64,000 bases of DNA, from positions 2,852,001 to 2,916,000 of the forward strand of contig NZ_JACHMG010000001.1 in the NCBI RefSeq assembly GCF_014204865.1, given 5' to 3'. The stretch's first letter is position 1. Each line of letters opens with the position of its first letter. Under the pieces are notes generated by a model. That model did no database searches and had not been told where the DNA came from. It worked only from the letters and a program-made list of their open reading frames with translations. Shown here piece after piece: positions 26,693 to 34,780 of this stretch. The DNA is from Amycolatopsis jiangsuensis. Lineage in GTDB: Bacteria; Actinomycetota; Actinomycetes; Mycobacteriales; Pseudonocardiaceae. The translations under genes were made by a program, and so were the position numbers.

Positions 26693-28158
26693 GTGACCCC
26701 GATCTTCGAGCTCTCCGCCGACCATGTCACCGCTGAGGCCGCGCTGGACCCGGTCACCGCCACGGTGAGCGGCGTCGACACCGATCCGGCCGCGCTCACC
26801 GACTACTCGCCGTCCGGCTTCGCCGCCCGCGCCGACCTCGCCAGGGCCACGCTCGCCCGGCTGGCCCGGCTGACGCCGGAATCGGCCGGGGACCGGATCG
26901 CCGGCGCGCATTTGCGGGAGCGGCTGGAGGCTCAGCTGACCTGGCACGACCTGGGTGAACCGTTGCGCACCGTGAAGGCGCACTTCGGCACGCTCGGCCA
27001 GATCCGCGATTCGGTGGACCTCCTCCCCCGCCGTGACGCCGAGGACTGGCGCGTGGTCGCCGTCCGGCTGGCCGGTGCGGAACCGATACTCGCCGGCTGG
27101 CCGGGGAATTGCGCACCGCTGCCGACACCGCGCATCGCGCGTACGCGGAGCTGGCCCGCTTCCTCCGCACGGACTACGCGCCGCGGGCCACGGAAACCGA
27201 TGGCGTCGGCGCCGAACGCTACGCGGCCGGCGCCCGGCTGAGCCTGGGCGCGGACGTCGACCTCGCCGAGGCGTACCAGTGGGGCTGGGACGAACTCCAC
27301 CGCATCGAACAGGAACTCGCCGCCGAGGCGAAGCTGGTACGCCCGGGCGCGAGTGTCTCCGAAGCGGTCACCCTCCTCGACGAGCAGTACTCTGTGGACA
27401 GTGAAGAGTCCTATCTGGACTGGCTGCGGGCCGCGCACGAGCGCGCGCTGGACGCGGCGGGTGAGCACTTCGACATCCCGGACCAGCTGCGTGCCCTGGA
27501 CGTGACGATCGCACGCGGATCGGCGGCCGGGGCGCCGTACTACACCGGCCCGAGCGAGGACGGCACCCGACCGGGCCGGACCTGGTGGCCGCTGGGCGGA
27601 CGCGAGCGCTTCGCCGTCTGGTCGGAGCTGACGACCGTCTTCCACGAGGGAGTACCCGGTCACCACCTGCAGATCGGCACCGCGAAGCTGGCGGCGGACC
27701 GGGCGAGCCGGTTCGCCAGGGTGCACTCGGTGAGCGGGCACGCCGAGGGCTGGGCGCTCTACGCCGAACGGCTCGCCGACGAGCTGGGCTGGTACGCCGA
27801 GCCCGGCACGCGGCTGGGCATGCTCGCCGGATCCGCGATGCGGGCAGCCCGCGTGGTGCTCGACATCGGGGCGCACCTCGATCTTCCGCTGCCGGACGGC
27901 AGCCGGTGGGATTTCGCCACCGCCTGCCGGTTCCTGCGCGAACGCGGGCTCGCCGGAGGCCACCGAGTGCACGCCGAAGTGGTGCGCTACTTCGGCTGGC
28001 CGGGCCAGGCCATCGCGTACAAGCTCGGGGAACGCGCGTGGCTGCGGGCGCGAGCCGAAGCCGCCGCGAAGCCGGGATTCACGCTGCGCCAGTGGCACCA
28101 CGACGCGCTCGCCGTGGGTCCGGTCGGCCTCGCCGCACTGCAGGACGCCGTGGGCTGA
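26693..28158 (+). pseudogene. DUF885 family protein with internal deletion and frameshift
   Basis: The first part, from GTG 26693, reads as a DUF885 N-terminus (IFELSADHVTAEAALDPV, RLEAQLTWHD, LGQIRDSVDLLP) to RLAGAEPILAGW near 27100. At that point the family sequence resumes in another frame at GELRTAADTAHRAYAELARF, with some tens of residues missing. The rest, to 28158, is intact and holds the putative metal site HEGVPGHH (about 27643-27666) and GHAEGWALYAERLADELG. A short deletion that is not a multiple of three is the likely cause. The back part (27109-28158) could be translated alone but would lack the N-terminal domain. Confidence 0.72.
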
Positions 28159-28164
28159 GCCGCG

Positions 28165-28590
28165 TCAGGAAGCCGCGCTTTCGCAGGCTTCGCAGAGACC
28201 CCACCAGGTGACCTCCGCCTGGTCGACGCGGAAACCGGGGACCTCGCCGGGGTCGAGACAGGGACTGGCGCCGATCGCGCACGGCACGTCCTGGATCCGG
28301 CCGCAGCCGCGGCAGACCAGGTGATGGTGGTTGTCGTGGGTTTCCAGCTCGAACCGCGCGGGTGAGCCGGCGGGCTCGAGCGGACGCAGCAGACGGGCGG
28401 CCACAAGGTCGTCGAGGACGTTGTAGAGCCCCTGCCGGGACAGCCCGCCCACCGCGCCTTCGGCCTGCAGCGCGGTGGCGATCTCCGCGGCCGTGACGTG
28501 CGGCGTGCGCTCGACCGCGGTCAGCACCGCCCGTCGCTGCGGGGTGTTGCGCAGGCCCCTGTCCCGCAATCGGGCCGCCACCTCGTCCAT
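28165..28590 (-). CDS. Fur-family regulator
   Basis: A 141-residue Fur/PerR-type repressor. The winged helix spans about 8-85 (RLRDRGLRNTPQRRAVLTAV, SRQGLYNVLDDLVAA). The dimerisation part has the metal-binding NHHHLVCRGCG and a second Cys pair LCEACES at the C-terminus, which may hold structural zinc. The usual start is ATG 28590; a longer frame to 28638 adds nothing family-like. It is divergent from a second Fur paralogue with a long inverted repeat between them. Unlike furA-katG or catR loci, no catalase gene is adjacent. Sensing of iron, peroxide or another metal cannot be told. Confidence 0.82.
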   Translation of the reverse strand: MDEVAARLRDRGLRNTPQRRAVLTAVERTPHVTAAEIATALQAEGAVGGLSRQGLYNVLDDLVAARLLRPLEPAGSPARFELETHDNHHHLVCRGCGRIQDVPCAIGASPCLDPGEVPGFRVDQAEVTWWGLCEACESAAS

Positions 28591-28652
28591 AGCCGGGATC
28601 GTACCGCCAGAGTTGACCGGATCCATTCTGAAGTGCAACGGCTCACAGCCCC

Positions 28653-28690
28653 AGACTTGATTGGATCATACAATTGACCCGATCAAGTCT
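28653..28690. promoter_or_regulatory. Inverted repeat between divergent fur genes
   Basis: AGACTTGAT (28653-28661) pairs perfectly with ATCAAGTCT (28682-28690); the AT-rich centre carries further Fur-box-like half-sites (GGATCATACAATTGA). It sits 19 bases before the start of the second fur gene. Likely a binding site of one or both Fur proteins. Confidence 0.6.
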
Positions 28691-28708
28691 GCGAGCTACA
28701 AAGGAACG

Positions 28709-29230
28709 GTGTCCACCACCTCAGCCACCGCCGAACCCCTCGCCACCGGCCCGCACAGCGCCGGCCCCCACAGCGCCGGATCCCGCGGCGCCGAGCCCAC
28801 CAACGCCGAACCGCGCAGCGCCGGCCCGTTCGAAGCCGAACCTCTCGACGCCGTCGCTCAGCTGCGGCGCGCCGGACTTCGCGTGACCACCGCCCGGCAG
28901 GTCGTCCTGGAGACCCTCGCCGAGCATCCGCACTGCACCGTCGCCGAACTGCTGCCCCAGGTCCGCCACCGGCTGCCGATGGTCTCGACCCGCGCCGTGC
29001 ACGACGTGCTGACCACCGGAGTCACCGCCGGACTCGTCCGCCGCTTCGACCACGTCGGCGTCGCGCAGCGGTATGAGCCCGCCCTGCTCACCCACCAGCA
29101 CCTGGTGTGCGGCCAGTGCGGCCGGCTGGACGCCGTGCCCTCGACCGCGGATCCGTCCGGCGAACCGGTCGCCGGCCTGTGCTCCCGCTGCTCGGCGGAC
29201 GGCCGCGCACACACCCGAGCCGACCGGTGA
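28709..29230 (+). CDS. Divergent Fur paralogue with Ala/Pro-rich extension
   Basis: A 173-residue protein whose back part is Fur-like (AQLRRAGLRVTTARQVVLET near 52-71, MVSTRAVHDVLTTGVTAG, then THQHLVCGQCGRLD and LCSRCSADG). The first 45 residues are a low-complexity extension with repeats of SAGP, AEP and GPHSAG, unusual for the family. GTG 28709 is chosen because AAAGGAAC precedes it; an earlier in-frame TTG at 28661 lies inside the operator repeat. The pairing of two Fur paralogues head to head suggests cross-regulation. Metal specificity unknown. Confidence 0.75.
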   Translation: MSTTSATAEPLATGPHSAGPHSAGSRGAEPTNAEPRSAGPFEAEPLDAVAQLRRAGLRVTTARQVVLETLAEHPHCTVAELLPQVRHRLPMVSTRAVHDVLTTGVTAGLVRRFDHVGVAQRYEPALLTHQHLVCGQCGRLDAVPSTADPSGEPVAGLCSRCSADGRAHTRADR

Positions 29231-29243
29231 CCTCCCGGGTAAT

Positions 29244-29268
29244 TTACATACAGACTGCATGTATGTAA
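29244..29268. promoter_or_regulatory. Perfect 9-base operator palindrome
   Basis: TTACATACA (29244-29252) and TGTATGTAA (29260-29268) form a perfect inverted repeat around a 7-base centre. It stands 10 bases before the hydrolase start codon, in an AT-rich patch, in the position of a repressor site. The TetR gene just after the hydrolase is the likely source of the binding protein. Confidence 0.65.
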
Positions 29269-29278
29269 TCTGCCCCGC

Positions 29279-30145
29279 ATGACCACACACGAGGAACTGG
29301 GCCAGGCACGTCACGTCCGGCTACCGCAGGGCGAGCTGCGCTACTTCGACCGCGGGACCGGCGCTCCGGTGGTTTTCGTGCACGGAGTGCTGACCAACGC
29401 GGTGCTGTGGCGGAAGGTCGTGCCGGCGGTGGCGGAGGCCGGATTCCGCACGCTGGCACCGGATCTACCGTTCGGCGCGCACAGCGCGGCAATGCGCCCG
29501 GACGCCGACCTGAGCGCCCCCGGAGCGGCCACCCTGCTCGGCGACTTCCTCGACGAGCTCGACCTGCGGGAGGTCACCCTCGTCGCCAACGACACCGGCG
29601 GCGCGGTCACGCAGCTGCTGCTCGCGCGGTACCCCGAGCGGGTCGGGCGGGTGGTGCTGACGCCCTCGGACAGTTTCGAGTACTTCTTCCCGCCGATCTT
29701 CAAGCCGCTGTCGACGATCGCGCACGTGCCCGGATCGATGGCGGTGCTCGGGCAGCTGCTCCGGATCAAGGCGCTCCACCCGCTGCCGATGGTGTTCGGC
29801 TGGGTGTCGAAGCGGCCGATGCCGGACGAGATCGCGCAGGCGTACCTGTCCCCGTTGCGGAAATCCGCAGGCGTACGAAGGGATCTGCGCAAGCTGCTGC
29901 GGTCGGTGCACCCGAAGCACACGCTCGCCGCGGCGGAACGGCTGCGGGGGTTCGAGCCGCCGGTCCTGCTCGTGTGGCCGCCCGAGGACAAGCTGTTCCC
30001 GATCCGCCTCGCGCACCGGCTGGCAGACCTGCTGCCGCACGCCGAGGTCGTGGAGGTCGCCGACTCCTACACCTTCGTCCCGGAGGACCAGCCGGACGCT
30101 CTCGCCGGGCACATCATCCGCTTCGCGGGCGTCATGGCAGATTAG
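29279..30145 (+). CDS. Alpha/beta hydrolase, haloalkane-dehalogenase-like
   Basis: A 288-residue alpha/beta hydrolase. The oxyanion motif VVFVHGVLTN is near 31-40. The nucleophile elbow reads VANDTGGAV (about 102-110), with Asp in place of Ser as in haloalkane and fluoroacetate dehalogenases. Where the catalytic His would be expected (DSGHFVPEEQP in relatives) this protein has DSYTFVPEDQP, so the triad appears incomplete. The ATG lies close behind the operator palindrome with no clear ribosome site. The tetR gene follows after four bases, probably co-transcribed. Family is firm; activity is doubtful. Confidence 0.78.
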   Translation: MTTHEELGQARHVRLPQGELRYFDRGTGAPVVFVHGVLTNAVLWRKVVPAVAEAGFRTLAPDLPFGAHSAAMRPDADLSAPGAATLLGDFLDELDLREVTLVANDTGGAVTQLLLARYPERVGRVVLTPSDSFEYFFPPIFKPLSTIAHVPGSMAVLGQLLRIKALHPLPMVFGWVSKRPMPDEIAQAYLSPLRKSAGVRRDLRKLLRSVHPKHTLAAAERLRGFEPPVLLVWPPEDKLFPIRLAHRLADLLPHAEVVEVADSYTFVPEDQPDALAGHIIRFAGVMAD

Positions 30146-30149
30146 GTGG

Positions 30150-30743
30150 GTGCGACGTACCCAGCAGGAACGCTCCGACAGCACGCGTTCGGCCCTGACC
30201 ACAGCCGCCCGCACGCTGTTCGGCACCCGCGGGTACCACGACGTGCCGGCCGAGGAGATCACCCGGACGGCCGGCGTCACCCGTGGCGCGCTCTACCACC
30301 ACTTCAACGACAAGCAGGGCTTGTTCCGCGCCGTGGTCGTGGAGGTGGAACGCGACCTGACCGCTGAAGTGGCCGGGGTGCTGGCCGCCGCAGCCGATCC
30401 GCTCAGCGGGCTGGCCACGGCGCTAACCGTGTTCCTGGACGCCTGCCTGCGGGAAGAAGTGCAGCGCATTTCGCTGACCGACGCCCCCGCGGTGCTGGGC
30501 TGGGACACCTGGCGCGAGATCGAGCACGAGTACGGGCTCGGCCTGCTGGTGGAAACCCTGACGAAGGCCAGGGAAAGCGGCGTACTGGTGGACATTCCGG
30601 TGCGCGCGCTGGCCCAGCTGGTGCTGAGCGCGGTGATGGAAGCCGCCCGGATGATCGCCAAGGCCACCGACCCGGACCGGGTGCGTGCGGACACCCAGCA
30701 GGTGCTGGCGACGTGGCTGAGCGGGCTGGTCCGGGCGGAGTGA
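30150..30743 (+). CDS. TetR-family repressor of the hydrolase operon
   Basis: A 197-residue TetR protein. The helix-turn-helix is at about 8-52 (STRSALTTAARTLFGTRGYH, then RTAGVTRGALYHHFNDKQGLF). The C-terminal region resembles the TetR_C group found beside hydrolases and transporters. GTG 30150 starts four bases after the hydrolase stop, with AGGTGG nearby. The palindrome before the hydrolase is its probable operator, giving an autoregulated two-gene unit. Confidence 0.82.
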   Translation: MRRTQQERSDSTRSALTTAARTLFGTRGYHDVPAEEITRTAGVTRGALYHHFNDKQGLFRAVVVEVERDLTAEVAGVLAAAADPLSGLATALTVFLDACLREEVQRISLTDAPAVLGWDTWREIEHEYGLGLLVETLTKARESGVLVDIPVRALAQLVLSAVMEAARMIAKATDPDRVRADTQQVLATWLSGLVRAE

Positions 30744-30774
30744 GCCACCGGCGGCCGGCTTGGGAGGGCACCGG

Positions 30775-31032
30775 TCAGCGTGCGTCCAGGTACGCACTGC
30801 GCTTGCCCAGCAGGAACCACAGCAGCGGGCCGAGCAGCGGTGCGCAGAACGCGAACACGATCCACAGCAGCTTCACCCCGCAGCCGAGCGGGCTGCCGAG
30901 CACACTGACCAGTGCGGCGATGAAAAACACCAGCGGCACGGCCACCAACGCGACGATCAGCCCGGCGCCGAGGTAGGACCCCACGTCCGTTGCCTCGATC
31001 ATCGAGTCGGCCAGTGCTGCGGTGACGGTCAT
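30775..31032 (-). CDS. Small PLDc_N-type membrane protein
   Basis: An 85-residue protein with two hydrophobic helices, about 18-45 (LGAGLIVALVAVPLVFFIAAL) joined to LLWIVFAFCAPLLGPLLWFL near 58-78, ending in LGKRS. This is the pattern of the phospholipase-D-nuclease N-terminal (PLDc_N) membrane family, whose role is unknown. ATG 31032 is chosen for its strong site GGGAGAGGAACCG; the frame could begin earlier. It stands alone. Confidence 0.72.
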   Translation of the reverse strand: MTVTAALADSMIEATDVGSYLGAGLIVALVAVPLVFFIAALVSVLGSPLGCGVKLLWIVFAFCAPLLGPLLWFLLGKRSAYLDAR

Positions 31033-31251
31033 CGGTTCCTCTCCCGGTCTTCGGGGGTCCACTTCGGACCCTCGGCTTCGATGACCCGATTATGCGGACG
31101 TCCGGCCGGGGCGCGAATCGGCTCGTCGGCTCGTCCCGGCTACCCCGAAAGTCGTATCCGGGACCAGTCCCGGTGCCCACGACTAGCGTCCGCACCGTCC
31201 AGGTTTCCGGCGGCATCGCGTCGCCACGCGAGAAATGAGGGGGACTCCGCC

Positions 31252-32061
31252 GTGAAAGCTCCGATCCTGCTCGGCAAGGCGGTACTGGTCGCCGCACTGG
31301 CCCTGCCGTTCGTGACCGCGGCGGCCGATGCGCAACCGGGCCCGGCCGGGTCCGACCGGCTGCGGATCACCGAAGGCGGCACCCCGGACCAGCCGCGGAC
31401 CTACTCGGGCAACGGCGAGCAGGTCGGCGGAATCGACGTGGAGGCCGACAACGTCGTGGTGGACGGCTACACGATGGACCGCCCGGAGGCGCCCGGCATC
31501 GAGATCCACGGCAGCAACGTGACGGTGCAGAACATCACGGTCAAGGCGCCCCAGGGCGGCGACGGCGACGGCATCCGCTTCTTCGGCGACCACATCAGGA
31601 TCCTGCACAACACCATCAGCGACACGGACAACAGCACCGGCGCGCACGCCGACTGCATGCAGACCTTCGCCACCGACGACGAGGACATCGCGAGCACGAA
31701 CGTCGACATCGAGAACAACCGCTGCGAACGCGTCGACAACATGTGCCTGATGGCCGAGGGCCCGGACTCCGAGGCCGGCGACGGCAGCGGCGAGGGAGTC
31801 TCGGAGAACTGGACCTTCCGCGGCAACTACTGCGAAACCCGGGAAGCCTCGCAAGCGGTGATGATCGACGACGTGCAGAAGCTCACCGTGGCGGGCAACA
31901 CCTGGGCGGCCGGCCCGGACCACGCGATCGGCCTGCAGAACCACTCCACCGACGCGCACGTGCAGGACAACAACCTCGATCCGTCCATCGACTGCGAGGT
32001 CGGGATCGACGAGTCCTCCCGCGACGGCTACCAGGGCCCGGAACCGGAGTGCGAACCGTGA
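31252..32061 (+). CDS. Secreted right-handed beta-helix protein
   Basis: A 269-residue exported protein. A signal peptide covers about residues 1-26 (AVLVAALALPFVTAAADAQ). The mature part has repeated short strands typical of parallel beta-helix (pectate-lyase-like) proteins: VEADNVVVDGYTM, IHGSNVTVQNITV, FGDHIRILHNTIS, VDIENNRCERVDN, WTFRGNYCE and LTVAGNTWAA. Paired Cys residues may form disulfides outside the cell. GTG 31252 follows ATGAGGGGGACTCC. It could bind or cleave an acidic polysaccharide, but no catalytic site is evident. Confidence 0.72.
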   Translation: MKAPILLGKAVLVAALALPFVTAAADAQPGPAGSDRLRITEGGTPDQPRTYSGNGEQVGGIDVEADNVVVDGYTMDRPEAPGIEIHGSNVTVQNITVKAPQGGDGDGIRFFGDHIRILHNTISDTDNSTGAHADCMQTFATDDEDIASTNVDIENNRCERVDNMCLMAEGPDSEAGDGSGEGVSENWTFRGNYCETREASQAVMIDDVQKLTVAGNTWAAGPDHAIGLQNHSTDAHVQDNNLDPSIDCEVGIDESSRDGYQGPEPECEP

Positions 32062-32109
32062 CCGGGGACCCCGGTCGCCTGCCGCCGCCGCGACGGCCAT
32101 AGTGGGCAC

Positions 32110-33267
32110 ATGGGATCGGTCAGCGCTGAGGACTTCCGCCACATCCGGGACCTCGTCCGGGAGTTCGTGCGTACGGAGGTGGTTCCGCGGGAACGGGAGA
32201 TCGCCGAGGCCGACGCGGTCCCGGACGACCTGCGGAACCAGGCGGCCGCGATGGGCCTGTTCGGCTACGCGCTGCCCGACGAGTGGGGCGGGCTCGGACT
32301 CGACCTGACCCAGGACGTCGAGCTGGCGATGGAGCTCGGCTACACCTCGCTCGCGCTGCGGTCGATGTTCGGCACCAACAACGGCATCGCCGGGCAGGTG
32401 CTCGTCGCCTTCGGCACCGCGGCGCAGCGCGGCGAATGGCTCGAGCGGCTGGCCTCCGGCGAGGTCGTGGCCTCGTTCGCGCTCACCGAACCGGGTGCCG
32501 GGTCCGATCCCGCCGGACTGCGCACCACGGCGCGCCGTGAAGGCGACAGCTGGGTCCTCGACGGCGAAAAGTGCTTCATCACCAACGCGCCGATCGCCGG
32601 CCTGTTCGTCGTGTTCGCCCGCACCCGGCCGGCCGGCGAATCCGGTACCGGCATCGCGGTGTTCCTCGTTCCCGCGGACACGCCCGGCGTCGAGGTCGGG
32701 CCGCACGACCGGAAAATGGGCCAGGAAGGCGCCTGGACCGCGAATGTCGCCTTCACCGGCGTCCGCATCCCGGCCGCGAACCTCGTCGGCGGGGACGAGG
32801 AAGCCGGGTACCGCGCGGCGATGACGTCGCTGGCTCGCGGCCGCGTGCACATCGCCGCGCTCGCCGTCGGCACCGCGCAGCGGGCGCTCGACGAATCCGT
32901 CACGCACGCGGCCACCGCCACCCAGGGTGGCCGGCCGATCGGCGAGTTCCAGCTCGTTCAGGCCATGCTCGCCGACCAGCAGACCGGGGTACTGGCCGGA
33001 CGGGCGCTGGTCCGCGACACCGCCGCCCGCTACGTCTCCGGCGAAGACCGCCGGATCGGCCCGTCCGCGGCGAAGCTGTACTGCACCGAAATGGCCGGGA
33101 AGGTGGCCGACCTGGCGGTGCAGATCCACGGCGGGTCCGGATACCTGCGCGACGTCGCGGTGGAACGCATCTACCGCGACGTCCGCCTGCTCCGGCTGTA
33201 CGAGGGCACCAGTGAGATCCAGCGCCTGATCATCGGCGGCGGACTGGTCAGGGCCGCCCGGCGGTGA
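32110..33267 (+). CDS. Acyl-CoA dehydrogenase
   Basis: A 385-residue FAD-dependent acyl-CoA dehydrogenase. N-terminal helices run to about 120, then FALTEPGAGSDPAGLRTTA (about 127-145, FAD/substrate loop), EKCFITNAPIAG, and a C-terminal YEGTSEIQRLIIGGGLV that carries the glutamate expected to act as base (about 366). It catalyses the first step of a beta-oxidation-type cycle. The ATG lies eight bases after AGTGGGCAC, a poor site. Its stop is four bases from the end of convergent gltD. Chain-length preference cannot be deduced. Confidence 0.87.
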   Translation: MGSVSAEDFRHIRDLVREFVRTEVVPREREIAEADAVPDDLRNQAAAMGLFGYALPDEWGGLGLDLTQDVELAMELGYTSLALRSMFGTNNGIAGQVLVAFGTAAQRGEWLERLASGEVVASFALTEPGAGSDPAGLRTTARREGDSWVLDGEKCFITNAPIAGLFVVFARTRPAGESGTGIAVFLVPADTPGVEVGPHDRKMGQEGAWTANVAFTGVRIPAANLVGGDEEAGYRAAMTSLARGRVHIAALAVGTAQRALDESVTHAATATQGGRPIGEFQLVQAMLADQQTGVLAGRALVRDTAARYVSGEDRRIGPSAAKLYCTEMAGKVADLAVQIHGGSGYLRDVAVERIYRDVRLLRLYEGTSEIQRLIIGGGLVRAARR

Positions 33268-33271
33268 GGCC

Positions 33272-34780
33272 TCAGACCACCGCGAGCGGCAGCGCCGTCG
33301 GGTGCACCGGGGCGGGCAGGTCCGAGGCACCGGTGAGGTAGGTGTCCACCGCGTTGGCCACCGAACGGCCCTCCGCGATCGCCCACACCACCAGGGACGC
33401 GCCGCGGTGGGCGTCCCCGCACACGAAGACGCCGGGGCTTTCGGTCTGCCAGTCCGAACCGCAGGACAGCGTGCCCCGCGGGCTCAGCGACAGGCCGAGG
33501 CCGTCCAGCAGCGGCATCTCCTCCACGCCCTCGAACCCGATCGCGAACAGCACCAGGTCCGCGGGCAGCGTCTGGACCTCGTCGCCGGTCGGCACCACCT
33601 CGCGGCGGCCGGTCTCCGGGTCCCGGCGCACCCGCACCTGCTGCAGCTCGATCGCTTTGACCCGGCCCTGTCCGTCGTCGACGAACCGGCGCACGGCCAC
33701 CCCGAACTTCCGCTCGCCGGACTCCTCGTGCGCCGGGTAGGTGCGCAGAAGGTAGGGCCAGGTCGGCCACGGCGAACGCTCGTCGTCACGGTTCGCCGGC
33801 GGGATCGGGTACTGGTCGAGCTGGGTGACCGACAGCGCGCCCTGGCGGGTGGCGGTGCCGTAGGAGTCGGCGCCGGTGTCGCCGCCGCCGATGATCACCA
33901 CGTGCTTGCCCGCCGCGTCGACCGGCGACGGGCCGTCGCCCTCGACGTACTTGTTGGCCGGCACCAGATGCTCCATGGCCAGGTGGATCCCGGTCAGCTC
34001 ACGGCCGGGCGTGGTGCGGTCGTCGCGGCCGCGCAGCGCGCCCACCGCGAGCACCACCGCGTCGTACTCCGCCCGCAGATCCGCGACGGTGAGATCGGCA
34101 CCGACCTCGCAGCCGGTGACGAACTTCGTGCCCTCCCTGCGCAACTGCGCCAGTCGGCGGTCGAGGACCTTCTTCTCCATCTTGAACTCGGGGATGCCGT
34201 AGCGCAGCAGGCCGCCGAGCCGGTCGTCCCGTTCGAACACGGTGACCTCGTGACCCGCGCGGGTCAGCTGCTGCGCGGCCGCGAGCCCGGCCGGACCGGA
34301 GCCGACCACGGCCACCCGCTGGCCCGAGGCCACCTCGGCCGCCTGCGGCTGCACGTACCCGGCTTCCCAGGACTGGTCGGCGATCGTCGCCTCGACCCGC
34401 TTGATCGCCACCGGACCGCCGGAGTCCGGTGAGATCGACAGCACACAGCCTGCCTCACACGGCGCCGGGCACAGCTTCCCGGTGAACTCGGGGAAGTTGT
34501 TGGTCGCGTGCAGCCGATCGGACGCGGCCGCCCAGTCACCCCTGCGGACCAGGTCGTTCCACTCCGGGATCAGGTTGCCCAGCGGGCAGCCGGAACCGCC
34601 GGAATGGCAGAACGGGATACCGCAGTCCATGCAGCGGGACGCCTGCGTGCGCACGGCCTCGTTGCGCTCACCGGGATCGACGTTCGCGTAGACCTCGCCC
34701 CAGGACGCCAGCCGGTCCTGGGTGGACTTCTTCTTCGGCTCTTCGCGCCGGTACTTGAGGAAACCGCTGGGGTCAGCCAC
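33272..34780 (-). CDS. gltD: Glutamate synthase small subunit
   Basis: A 502-residue flavoprotein that feeds NADPH electrons to GltB. Two Fe-S cluster regions are visible at the N-terminus ([17 protein letters not shown] and CPAPCEAGC), then the FAD motif [13 protein letters not shown] and the NADPH motif [18 protein letters not shown] 34780 is preferred: it overlaps the gltB stop by eight bases (GTGGCTGA) and gives the usual [15 protein letters not shown]-terminus. The operon order gltB-gltD is standard for actinomycetes. Confidence 0.93.
   Translation of the reverse strand: MADPSGFLKYRREEPKKKSTQDRLASWGEVYANVDPGERNEAVRTQASRCMDCGIPFCHSGGSGCPLGNLIPEWNDLVRRGDWAAASDRLHATNNFPEFTGKLCPAPCEAGCVLSISPDSGGPVAIKRVEATIADQSWEAGYVQPQAAEVASGQRVAVVGSGPAGLAAAQQLTRAGHEVTVFERDDRLGGLLRYGIPEFKMEKKVLDRRLAQLRREGTKFVTGCEVGADLTVADLRAEYDAVVLAVGALRGRDDRTTPGRELTGIHLAMEHLVPANKYVEGDGPSPVDAAGKHVVIIGGGDTGADSYGTATRQGALSVTQLDQYPIPPANRDDERSPWPTWPYLLRTYPAHEESGERKFGVAVRRFVDDGQGRVKAIELQQVRVRRDPETGRREVVPTGDEVQTLPADLVLFAIGFEGVEEMPLLDGLGLSLSPRGTLSCGSDWQTESPGVFVCGDAHRGASLVVWAIAEGRSVANAVDTYLTGASDLPAPVHPTALPLAVV

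Noticed and set aside
28165..29230. furA-katG or catR-catalase locus
   Set aside because: No catalase or catalase-peroxidase gene lies on either side.
28661..29230. TTG at 28661 as start of the second fur gene
   Set aside because: It lies inside the operator repeat and has no ribosome site; GTG 28709 has one.
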